Positions 35,212-46,300 of a stretch of 64,000 nucleotides of DNA are shown piece by piece (position 1 is the first letter of the stretch; every line of letters begins with the position of its first letter). The notes under the pieces were generated by a model. That model made no database searches. It was given only the letters and a program-made list of their open reading frames with translations, and was not told the origin of the DNA. The translations under genes and the position numbers were made by a program. The DNA is from Owenia fusiformis (Eukaryota > Annelida > Polychaeta > Sabellida > Oweniidae), in assembly GCA_903813345.2 (NCBI GenBank), contig CAIIXF020000006.1, forward strand, positions 12,900,348-12,964,347. The letters run 5' to 3'.

Positions 35212-35936
35212 GTAAAGGAGGAGGGAAATTAGCGCAACAGATTTTGGACAGTCATATGTTTAATTTTGGCCATTTCCTGGGGATTTAAACAGGTGCATAT
35301 GTTAGGCCAATGCATTACCTCCAGGAAAATCACTTCTAGAGATGATAAAATAATTTTGACTTTGAGACAGGGTAGATGCGAACAACCCACCCACATGTTT
35401 TTTCTGAAATGTTTTCCTAATTTTCAACCTCTTCCATTCCTGCTTTTTTAATTTTTCTTGCATCAATATGTTGCGTTTTGACACATAGTTAATCCCTTAA
35501 AAGGAATAAATGATTCCTTTTAGATAAAGTGGAAAACAATATTTCCCATGTTATTTTCCCATAGGGAAAAATCATTGCTTTCAGCTCATTTGGTCACCCA
35601 AAATGGGTATCTTTAAAACCCCTGAAGGAATCACTTATTCCTTTAAAGTGGTTAACTATATGCCAAAATGCAACATATTGATGCAAGAAAAATTAAAAAA
35701 GCAGGGATGGAAGGGGTCAAAAATTAGGAAAACATTTCAGAAAAAACATGTGGGTGGGTTGTTTGCATCTACCCTGTCTCAAAGTTGAAATTATTTTATC
35801 ATTTCTAGAAGTGATTTTCCTGGAGGCTATGCATTGGCCTAACATATGCAATTGTTTAAATCCTCAGAAAATGGCCAAAATCCAACATATGACTGTCTAA
35901 AATCTGTTGCACTAACTTCCCTCCTCCTTTTATATA
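35212..35936. mobile_element. Foldback element, family B, copy 2
   Basis: AAAGGAGGAGGGAAATTAGC + GCAACAGATTTTGGACAGTC at the left is matched inverted by GACTGTCTAAAATCTGTTGC + ACTAACTTCCCTCCTCCTTT at the right. Both arms extend over most of the element to a centre near 35560. No coding; the open frames in it are mirror images of each other. Confidence 0.85.
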
Positions 35937-36148
35937 ATAAAATATCTCTGGCGGAAATGTTGGGGAATTTTGTATCAAAGTTGCAAAGTATGAAGTCATA
36001 TTTGGAATACTAATGGACACATTGGTCGGAAAGCTGTAGATGTTTCTTACAATTTTTATTGCTTTATATCTTTGATTCTAGTTTTTTAGCACAGCTCTTA
36101 CAACATTTTATGAATGTCTGCATAGCAACCAACCATTTATTGATAAGT

Positions 36149-36296
36149 TACAGGGTGACCCCAAAAATGCAAACCTCTAATGTCCTAATAATTCTAATTA
36201 TGGTGGAATCTTCCTGAATTGTCTATTAAGTGTTAATTAAACAAAAATTAGTATGTACTTGAGATTTAGAGGTTCTTTTTTTGGGGTCATCCTTTA
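36149..36296. mobile_element. Mariner-type MITE
   Basis: TA + CAGGGTGACCCCAAAAATGC + AAACCTCTAA at the left; TTAGAGGTTC and TTTGGGGTCATCCTT + TA at the right. 144 bp, TA duplication, CAGGGTG-type ends. Confidence 0.75.
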
Positions 36297-36599
36297 CTTG
36301 TATTTTTCTGTCTTTTCTTTATAGTTAGAAAAACAAGTTATATTTTATAATAAAAGATGACTGTTAGTGATTTTATTGAGATGAACAATCAATGTGTATA
36401 TAATATATATTAATGTTATTTTAATTCAGAATAATGCAATGTGGAAAATAAATCATGTTTTTAAAACAAAAAATATATGAACATTTATATTAAACATACT
36501 TCTGTTGAATATTTTGATTTTGGAATGTAACAATCAAATCTACAAGATATTAAAATACAAGAAAAAATTACATGAATTGATATGTTTATAAGTAATTAT

Positions 36600-39500
36600 C
36601 TCCTCGAACGATGTTCGGGTGGGATATAGGGAACGCATTCGTACGTCCGTCCGTCCGGGCAATAACTCAAATACTGTTGGCCCAATTTTGTTCATATTTT
36701 GTACACATATACCCAATGGGTAAAACCGATTTTCAAAATGGCCGCTCTAAAAATGGCGGCCATTTTAGTGCCGATTTTACAGGTATTTAGGTACTGCATA
36801 TAAAACTGTAATAGCGATATGTTTTAAATGTAAAAATTTATAAAGGACATTGATTAAGCTAGGAATGTAAATATAGAAGAAATACATGGCAGCCATCTTG
36901 AAAAATGGCTGCCTTTGCACGTCATTTAATAAATTTTTGCTTTAACTTGAATAGTGGAGTGATTTTGTTCATATTTGGTATGTGAATACTATAAACATTG
37001 CACACTGTCTAAAGACACTTTTAGTAGAAGGCGGCCATTTTGAAAAATGACTGCCATTTTTACGTGTGTTAATCTAACATTTTTTACTGTAACTCAAAAA
37101 GTAGTGGAGCGATTTTGTTCATATTTGGTATGTGAATATTTTAAGCATGGCACAATGTCTAATGACATTTTGAGTAGTAGGCGGCCATTTTGAAAAATGA
37201 CTGCCATTTTTATGTGTGTTAATCTAACATTTTTTACTGTAACTCAAAAAGTAGAGGAGCGATTTTGTTCAAATTTGGTATATTGAATACTTTAAGCATG
37301 GCACAATGTCTAATGACATTTTGGGTAGTAGGCGGCCATTTTGAAAAATGGCCACCATTTTTACGTGTGTTATTTAACATTTTTTACTGTAACTCGAAAA
37401 GTAGTGGAGCGATTTTGTTCATATTTGGTATGTGAATACTTTAAGGATGGCACAATGTCTAATGACATTTTGGGTCGTAGGAGGGCATTTTCAAAAATGG
37501 TCGCCATTTTTACAAGTGTTATTTTACATTTTTTACTATACCTCAAAAAGTAGTAGAGCGATTTGCTCATATTTTATATGTGAATACTGTAAGCATGGCA
37601 CACTGTCTCATGACACTTTGGGTAGTAGGCGGCCATTTTTACTATAACTGGAAAAGTAGTGGAGCGATTTTGTTCATATTTGATATGTGAATACTTTAAG
37701 CATGGCACATTGTCAAATAAAACTTTGGGGAGTAGTTGGCCATTTTGAAAAATGGCCACCATTTACAAGTACATGTGTGCGAAAATTTTTTATAGGTGGC
37801 TACTTAAAAGCATATTATTATTATGTCACCACCAAAAGTGGTGACATATTGTTATGGTCTCCGTTTTTTTGCGACGGCGGTTGGCGGTTGGTGGTTCAGG
37901 TGTCCGGCGGTTGGCGTCCGGCGGTTGGCGTCTGTAACAATTTCTTACAACTTCCTATAACTTAACAAATACTGTTTAGACTGACTTCAATTTTTTTCTA
38001 AATCATCTACATGTTCTCAGAAGTTCAAATCTGACTTCAGATTTGACATTTGACCTTCAATGACCTTCTCAAGGTCAAAAAGGTCTTTTTTCAACTTGCT
38101 TCACATTGACTAAATTTTTTTTCAAAATCATCTACATGTTCTCAGAAATTCAAATTTGACTTTAGATTTGACATTTGACCTTCAAATCTGACTTTAGATT
38201 TGACATTTGACCTTCAATGACCTTCTCAAGGTCAAAAAAGGTCAAAAAGGTCTGTTTTCAACTTGCTTCAAATTGACTTAATTTTTTTTTCAAAATCATC
38301 TACTTGTTCTCAGAAATTCAAATCTGACTTAAGATTTGACTTAAGATTTGACATTTGACCTTCAATGACCTTCTCAAGGTCAAAAAAAGGTCAAAAAGGT
38401 CTGTTTTCAACTTGCTTCAAATTGACTAAAAAAAATTTTCAAAATCATCTACGTGTTCTCAGAAATTCAAATCTGACTTTAGATTTGACTTAAGATGTGA
38501 CATTTGACCTTCAATGACCTTCTCAAAGTCAAAAAAGGTCAAAAAGGTCTTTTTTCAACTTGCTTCAAATTGACTAATTTTTTTTTCAAAATCATCTACA
38601 TGTTCTCAGAAATTCAAATCTGACTTTAGATTTGACATTTGACCTTCAATGACCTTCTCAATGTCAAAAAAGGTCAAAAAGGTATTTTTTCATCTCGCTT
38701 CAAATTGACTAAATTTTTTTTCAAAATCATCTACATGTTCTCAGAAATTCAAATATGACTTTTGATTTGACATTTGACCTTCAATGACCTTCTCAAGGTC
38801 AAAAAAGGTCAAAAAGGTCTTTTTTCAACTTGCTTCAAATTGACTAATTTTTTTTTTCAAAATCATCTACATGTTCTCAGAAATTCAAATCTGACTTTAG
38901 ATTTGACATTTGACCTTTAATGACCTTCTCAAGGTCAAAAAAGGTCTGTTTTCAACTTGCTTCAAATTGACTAAAAAAAATTTCAAAATCATCTACGTGT
39001 TCTCAGAAATTCAAATCTGACTTTAGATTTGACTTAAGATTTGACATTTGACCTTCAATGACCTTCTCAAAGTCAAAAAAGGTCAAAAAGGTCTTTTTTC
39101 AACTTGCTTCAAATTGACTAAATTTTTTTTTCAAAATCATCTACATGTTCTCAGAAATTCAAATCTGACTTTAGATTTGACATTTGACCTTCAATGACCT
39201 TCTCAATGTCAAAAAAGGTCAAAAAGGTATTTTTTCATCTTGCTTCAAATTGACTAAATTTTTTTTCAAAATCATCTACATGTTCTCAGAAATTCAAATA
39301 TGACTTTAGATTTGACTTTAGATTTGACTTTTGACCTTCAATGACCTTCTCAAGGTCAAAAAAGGTCAAAAAGGTCTTTTTTCAACTTGCTTCAAATTGA
39401 CTAATTTTTTTTTTCAAAATCATCTACATGTTCTCAGAAATTCAAATCTGACTTTTGATTTGACATTTGACCTTTAATGACCTTCTCAAGGTCAAAAAAG

Positions 39501-39842
39501 GTCAAAAAGGTCTGTTTTCAACTTGCTTCAAATTGACCAAATTTTTTTTTCAAAATCATCTACATCTTTTCAGAAGTTCAAATTTGACTTTACAAGTTCT
39601 CAGAAATTCAAATCTGACTTAATTTTGAACTCATAATATTGTGAGCAACTAGGTGGTGACATTTTGTCATGTTAATGCCTTGTTTCTTCTTATGACAGCT
39701 TGGCTAGTGAGCAACCATTTTGAAAATGGTGGCCTTTCTTATGTGTGTTGTTTTCTGATATTTGCTAAATATTTCGTTTGTAAAAATGCCAGCCATTCTG
39801 TTCGATGGGATTCGCTATGCTTTGGCGTTGCCGTTGTTCTGG
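36600..39842 (+). mobile_element. (GTCC)n / 'cggccattttg' element, copy 2, split by an insertion
   Basis: It starts CTCCTCGAACGATGTTCGGG + TGGGATATAGGGAACGC, followed by a short GTCC run, AACTCAAATACTGTTGGCCC, and about six units of 140-150 bp with GTAGTGGAGCGATTTTGTTC and GTAGGCGGCCATTTTGAAAA. At about 37821 a GTCACCAC element interrupts it; it resumes at about 39684 (TTCTTCTTATGACAGCTTGG) and ends like copy 1 with TTCGATGGGATTCGCTATGC. Confidence 0.82.
37823..39662. mobile_element. GTCACCAC element with AGGTCA minisatellite, copy 3
   Basis: It begins ATGTCACCACCAAAAGTGGT + GACATATTGTTATGGTCTCC and a G-rich GGCGGTTGGCGTCCGG stretch, then carries the minisatellite (about 37980-39640), and ends GTGGTGACATTTTGTCATGT. 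Comparison with the uninterrupted copy at 15700-15735 places the insertion between GCATATTATT and TTCTTCT.ATGAC. The ends ATGTCACCAC / GTGGTGACAT are inverted. Confidence 0.82.
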
Positions 39843-39854
39843 TATTCAATGTCA

Positions 39855-40150
39855 TATTCCTTATTATCCTACACTTAGTGTACTAAATGTATAATAACAT
39901 TAAAAAATAAATTTGAAATTTATTGGCAAAATGAATAACTGGAGGATATCGTGATGATATACTCCGGGCGGAGGATATAGTGACGATATACTCCGGAAAC
40001 CCCAATATGCGGAGAATATTGTGACGATATACTCCGCTTGTTGATTTCCCGCCAAATTGACTCTATTTGGCATGAAATTCATTTTGCAATGATATTATAC
40101 ATTTAGTACACTCCTTGTAAGTGTAGGATAATAAGAACATCATATGATTT
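39855..40150. mobile_element. Inverted-repeat element with palindromic core units
   Basis: Outer arms ATTATCCTACACTTAGTGTA + CTAAATGTATAATAAC and ATTATACATTTAGTACACTC + CTTGTAAGTGTAGGATAATA are inverted. The core has three units GGAGGATATNGTGACGATAT + ACTCCG, each nearly palindromic. It lies just 3' of the P450 gene. Confidence 0.78.
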
Positions 40151-40262
40151 TTTTCAGAATATCATTTTAATCTACTCGGTGATATTGCTCGCTTTGCTCT
40201 CTCGTGCAGATATCAATATCACCTCGTAGATAAAAATGATATTCCTCAAAATCATAGGATAT
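40141..40262. mobile_element. Hairpin element
   Basis: CATATGATTTTTTTCAGAAT + ATCATTTTAATCTAC pairs with GTAGATAAAAATGATATTCC + TCAAAATCATAGG, with inner CGGTGATATTG / CAATATCACC. It ends 117 bp below the P450 stop codon and so may lie in the 3' UTR. Confidence 0.75.
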
Positions 40263-40378
40263 CCTATAACTCTCTGAGTGGTCTATGCCCTCCACAAGGG
40301 ATACTCTTTGATTGATTTTAGGGTCTAGTCGCATCTTCCAGAATGTTTTTTAGCTTCTCAATAGACATTTCACCTTAT

Positions 40379-43300
40379 CTAAAAGGTTTTTGGTGAATTG
40401 ATGAATTTATCCACAGGGGACACTCTTAGACTGAGGCTAGGGTCAGGTCTCATTGTTATTCTCTGCTTTCTTTTGTATGTATATACAGGGTCTAAGGCTA
40501 ATTGAAACTCTCGAACAACCATGGCTAGGATAAGTTTCATTTGAGCCATAGCAAATTTATGTCCAATACACATCCTGGGTCCCAGCAGAAAGGGAATGAA
40601 ATTGTTTGGATTAGTGGCATTGGTTTCATTCATGAATCTGTCAGGGTTGAACTTGAGAGGATCATCGAATGAGTCCTGTTGCCTGGAAACAAGAATAATA
40701 GTCTATATCAATGCAACGAATATTTGATCTAGCTAATACATATTAATGTTTTAACATGTGAGTCTCTACTTTAAAGTTAACTTGAGAATATATGCTACAA
40801 ACCTCATCATAACTCCAGGACAAAGCAAAATAATTGTTCCCGCTGGTATGAAATAGCCACATATGACATCATCATTCACAGCCTGTCGCAATGTCAGAGG
40901 CACTGGAGGAAGTAGTCTATATCAAGGAAGAAATGTAAAATTAATCATTCTGGAATGTGCATTGTGAATTCACATCAAAATGGACCAATATGTACAATTT
41001 TAATTCTTTAACCGCTCTAAAATCTGTTGAAACCAGAGAATTTTTCATTTATGCCACCTCTTGACATTTTACCACATATCTTTAGCGCATCATACCTATA
41101 GAACTTTAGATGCTCAACTTAATAAAATAAAATTAGACGGCAGAGAGAGAGATCATTTTTACACATTTTAAAACAATTTTTGTGTAAATTGGATGAAAAT
41201 TGTTCAAATAAGATCAATTTTAGTGAAACATTTTGTGACGGATTTTCTCGTCACTTGGTATCAAGGTCATTTCTGGGGTGACGTGAAATCTCCTCACTCA
41301 AGGTAGTCAAGAGGTTAAAACAAAATACACCATCATACTAATTTGTTACCTCAGTGTTTCTTTGATAACTGCATGTGTATACTTGAGCTTGTCTAAATCA
41401 TCCCAACTGATGGGGGTGCCATCTTTAGGCAGAATTTCTTGAACTTCTTGGCGGACTTTCTGTTGACATTCTGGATGATTTGCCATTTGTAGGAGAATCC
41501 AGGATAGACCTATGCTGGTTGTCTGGAAAGTTTATGAAGTTGTTAAGTTCTTAACTTGAGTTCATGGCATGAATGAGAAAGAAAATAAAAGGGCAGAGAA
41601 GGAAGTTCTAGTCTATATAAGTGTGACCTTGTCTAAGTTCAAGGTCATTCATTTCAATCATGCTCTTACCTCATGACCTGCAAGGAGAAATGTCATGACC
41701 TGGTCTTTAAGTTCAAGGTCACTCAAGCCTTTTCCAGTCTCCTCATCTCTTGCTAACACCAGCTTATCTAATAGGTCATGTGTCAGCTTTTCTTCTTGAA
41801 TACAAATTAAGATAACTTTATTAGTTATTTCTAGCTTTTGTCAAAAGTTTGGCCTCTGGTGATCTACAATTTCTTACTGCATCATTGAATAACTGATTTA
41901 TTTTTATGAAAAATATCCTCTGAAAAAATGAAGCTGAAGAAAGCAGTTTAATAGGGTAAGCCTTGGGAATTTTTGCACTAAAATATGTCATTTAGCCATT
42001 CAGAAAAATGTATTCAAACATGACCGTGCTCTATTCGAATTTCTCAACCAATCCGAATGCAGCATAGCCAATATAGAACGTTCTCTAATTCTCCATAGAT
42101 GCACGACCATGCTCTGTTCAATCTGCAATTTGCATTGTTTTGAGTGACGTCACATCTCAGCTGCACATCTGGGGCTCTGTCCGGGGATAGCCGTTCTTTT
42201 TTACTCCCTATTTATTTTTATTTTATCAACACCCCATGTTTGCATACACCGTATAAAATCTAAAACGGGGAGTAAAATAGAACAGCCCAAACAAATTCTA
42301 AAATTTTTCAGGCCGACTTCAGAATCTTGACAGCATGCGTATTCTTCCTTCATGCCCGTTCCATAGACACGGCTTTTACTAATTTTTATGTTTGAATCGG
42401 AATAAATAATGATAGGCCATTCAATATGGTGAAATTCAGCACTCGTTGGACAGAATGTTAGTACAAATGCACTCACCTTCGGTTCGTGCTTTGTACAACA
42501 TTCTGTCCAACTCGTGCTGAATTTCACCATATTGAATGGCCTATCATTATTTATTCCTTAAATATTAGAAACCACATAGCTCTGACCCCCCCCCCACCGA
42601 TGAAACATATTATTTGGGGGAGCTTACCTTCCTGTTCCAGTTGAGCCTTCTTCTGGTTGATAACTTTAAACACTGTTTTCTGGACCATAGCAGAGTCTGC
42701 ATTCATCTTTCTAACATCCTCAAATGGCAACTTGTCCCAGAACGGCAGCATCATCTTCCAGCTGAATTTAAAAATTAATTCCATCAAACATCCATTCGTC
42801 TGGAGAACTATCATACTATATGAATTAATTTTGCTGAAGAGTGTTCCAGTTTTAACCATTAGTAGACGGTTAACTCCCCCCCCCTCCCATCATAGATGGG
42901 GGACTTGAGAAAGAGGAATGAAAAATGAATGCAAGGCCATCTTTTTATCTGAATACTGAATTTCATAGTTACTTTTACTATGGTTTGAAGCCTTCAGTGG
43001 CCAAAATGTATCAACTTGAAAAAATTTACGCCAAAAAAATCCCATTGGCAATCCAGTATATATTCACCTTAGGCCTACCACAGACATCATTCTCTGGAAT
43101 GAGTGTGTTGTTCCACTTTCATCATCTGTCTTCTTTAGAGATGATTCTAGTGCATTGAACTTGTAGCCAAAGGCACACTGGCCTATTGCATCTAATGACT
43201 ACAAAATAAAAGATGTTAATCATATCTGCTCATATCTGCAACGTTGGCATAAATTTAATTAAAGCAGGTTAATGCTTAAATCTAAAGGCTATCTCTAAAA

Positions 43301-46300
43301 TACACCAAAGGACTAGTATTACATGTATTAAGATGGCAAGAGATTTTGGACAGCTGTATTTTTGGTCATGGGTATTTCCCGACCATACAATGAACATTTT
43401 ATATTAAAACAATATCTTGACTTCAACAAAAGAACATGAAAAAAATAAAAATCTCTTTTAATAATGAGATTAGCCAGGGATTAGTTACTCACCTCCTCAC
43501 TTTTTCAATAATGTTGACCTTATATTGAAGAAGAGGACCGTGATTTTCAAAGTTTCTGTGCAAAATTAGATTGCAACATTAGTTATCAGTAATCTCATAT
43601 ATAGGAAAATTGGATTGAATTCCTAGTTTCTTTTAAGAATTTTGGGCTCTCCAAGAAATACTGAGATAATTGCTATGTGATGTTTATAATATATTCAACA
43701 CAAATAGATGGCAACACAGTGTCATAATATCTGGTGTTATATTTGGAACTCATGTTTTGTACTCAAAGTGTCAGCTACTGAATGCAGTTTATTCACACAG
43801 GATTATATTGTATTGTGACTTGCAAACACTTGAGTAGTATTATATCCAACAGCATTTATAAAGAAGGTATAAGAAAATGTTTGAAGTATACATGCTGATA
43901 AAAGTCATGCTCATAGTAATTTGAGTAATGGCTGATGTTTGAATGTATTTTTTTTTCTCCAGCACTTCGCATTGCCTTGACATTATATCCTTTATGTAAC
44001 CCAATCCCAAAAGAGGGGTGTATAAATTCAAGAATCTGGCAAACTTCATTACACTTTCATTTGGTTGGGATATACCGAGGTTTTTATTACTCCAGTCTTA
44101 TTCTATATACTAGTAATTATATAAATATGGTGAGGTAGAATTGCTAATTATAAATTCCATTCAAAATGGGTTAGTACAAAACATGGCACAGTGTCATGGC
44201 ACAGGTACACACTATGGCATAGGCTACGGCACCCCCTATGTCATACTGTAGGCACTTAAACACTATTTCGAGTCAAATTCTTGCATATTTATGTAGATTA
44301 TGATTACCCTTACAAATGTCTACCCTTCCAAACATTGTTCTTGAGCCTCTTACTAAAGTTATATTATATTATCTTTCTTGGCATAGTTTGCCATGACTGA
44401 ACATTTGTTAATCTGAATCAAGTTACAGACGTATGTAGTACGTACTCAAGGACCCATTCTCTCTTTGCCAAAACAAAACTTTAGTAAGAGGATCAAGAAC
44501 AAAAATAATCAAAATAAATCTGAATTAGTATTCAAGAGCCAATGACACAGGGGTGCCATAGAGTATGCCATGGCTTAGTGCCATGTTTTGTACTAATCCC
44601 ATTTTATAAGCTTTTTCTATTTTTATTTTCTAATCAAAATACGGGTGTTTGTGATTCATTTCTGTAAATGTTAAGAATATAAATTGAAACGATACACAAT
44701 TAGATGAAACGGTGTAAGAGGCGAAGATACAGGGCGAGCCAATAAAGGTAACCAAAAAATGTTTGCTAATAACTCAGTCATTCAGCATGGGTTTAATATC
44801 ATATTTGGCACAATTAAACCTTGTTCAATTTCAGTTCATTATACATTTAATTCTCAATTATATTGATGCAGTTAAAAGTTACATAGGTCAATGCTTTGCG
44901 CAATGTGCATTACAGGCTAGCGTTTTGAAATGAATATAGATCAAATTAATTAACTCATTGAGTGAGTTATACTTACAAATGTCCCAACTGGTTGCCTACA
45001 CTCAATGGTGAAAAGTAAATCAGAATAAATTGGGTTAAAACCTTGGTCAATGTTCTTTCGTTCTACTAAGTGTCATTGGTCTATCTAAAGTAGTCACGAT
45101 TTTATGGTTATTTACAAAAACATGGTCAAAATGCCTCTGTGAGACTTTAGTAAGTGTATATATTTGCCAGTGGAGTCTCAGTACTACAAAATCTGACTGA
45201 GTCTTGAAAACTTCAATAGGACAACAGAATCACATACTCGTAAATTCCAATGGGTCATTTTATTTTTCATTGGTATCTAATGAGACTCAATTGAACTTTC
45301 CCCAGAGTAGCTCTTGTGGTATTACAATGTGAGAGTAACTCATGCGGTATTGCAATGTCAGAGTAGCTCTTGTGATATTACAATGTAGAGAAATTCATGT
45401 GGTATTGCAATGCCAGAGTAACAAATGTGGTATTGTATTGTCAGAATAGCACATGTGGTATTGTCAGATTGAAAAATTGTGGAACATTTACCAAAATCAT
45501 TTTCATAATCCATCCCCCTTTCATACATTTTCACATTCATACATAGCTTTTCTGTACATCAGTTTTTCATAGGTCCAGTATAAGTCAGTCAATGTTATTA
45601 TATTCATGCCTCATTGGATACTCTGGTATTGAATTAAATCCCCTCACATAAATAATGGATTATATTGGTTTCCCATGACCTAGCAAACTGTCATGCATTC
45701 ATAAGCTGTCAAAACATACACTCATTTACAAATGTTCCTTCATTAATGCATCGATTTTCTCAAAGATGGCAGATGGGTAAACAGAACTTTCAAAGATGGA
45801 CAGGGCGAACTCCATAACATGGGATATTCCATTGGATAATCCTCATTCCCATGTAACTTTCATATTAACTTTTCAATCCATATGCCCTTATATGAAGTGA
45901 ATGCTACCTTACAGTGTAATCTTATATTGCAAAAAAATATGAAAAATCATGGTCATCTTTTTCAGTAATAAGGTCAATATTATTGAAGGTGGCTTACTAA
46001 TCCATGGCTAATCTCATTATTAAAATGAGATATTTATTTTTTTCATGCACATTTGTTGAAGTCAAGATATTGTTTTAATATGAAATGTTCATTGTATGGT
46101 CGGGAAATACCCGTGACCAAAAATACAGCTGTCCAAAATCTCTTGCCATCTTAATACTTGTCCTTTTAATAATTTGAAAAGCTCTCCAAAATACCCCGAA
46201 TTTTAAAAATTTGTAAAAGCTTGCAATTTGCAATATTGGAATATTATGAGTAATACGTAAATGTGTGATAACTTGAAAAATACTCAATAGTGAATGTTAA

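Larger units (their letters stand above)
43308..46168. mobile_element. 2.9 kb element with about 170-bp terminal inverted repeats
   Basis: Left end AAAGGACTAGTATTACATGT + ATTAAGATGGCAAGAGATTT and onward through TCCCGACCATACAATGAACA and CTCTTTTAATAATGAGATTA matches the right end 45995-46168 in inverted orientation. No transposase frame was found. Contents include a palindromic element (44162-44605) and a short tandem array (45303-45470). It fills much of P450 intron 6. Confidence 0.78.

Noticed and set aside
43493-43555. Possible P450 exon (NFENHGPLLQYKVNIIEKV) with good acceptor and donor
   Set aside because: It cannot join the following exon (43079-43198) in frame without a stop, and the exon at 47302-47384 fits that place perfectly in phase and P450 spacing. 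Part of the region is also copied near 46000.
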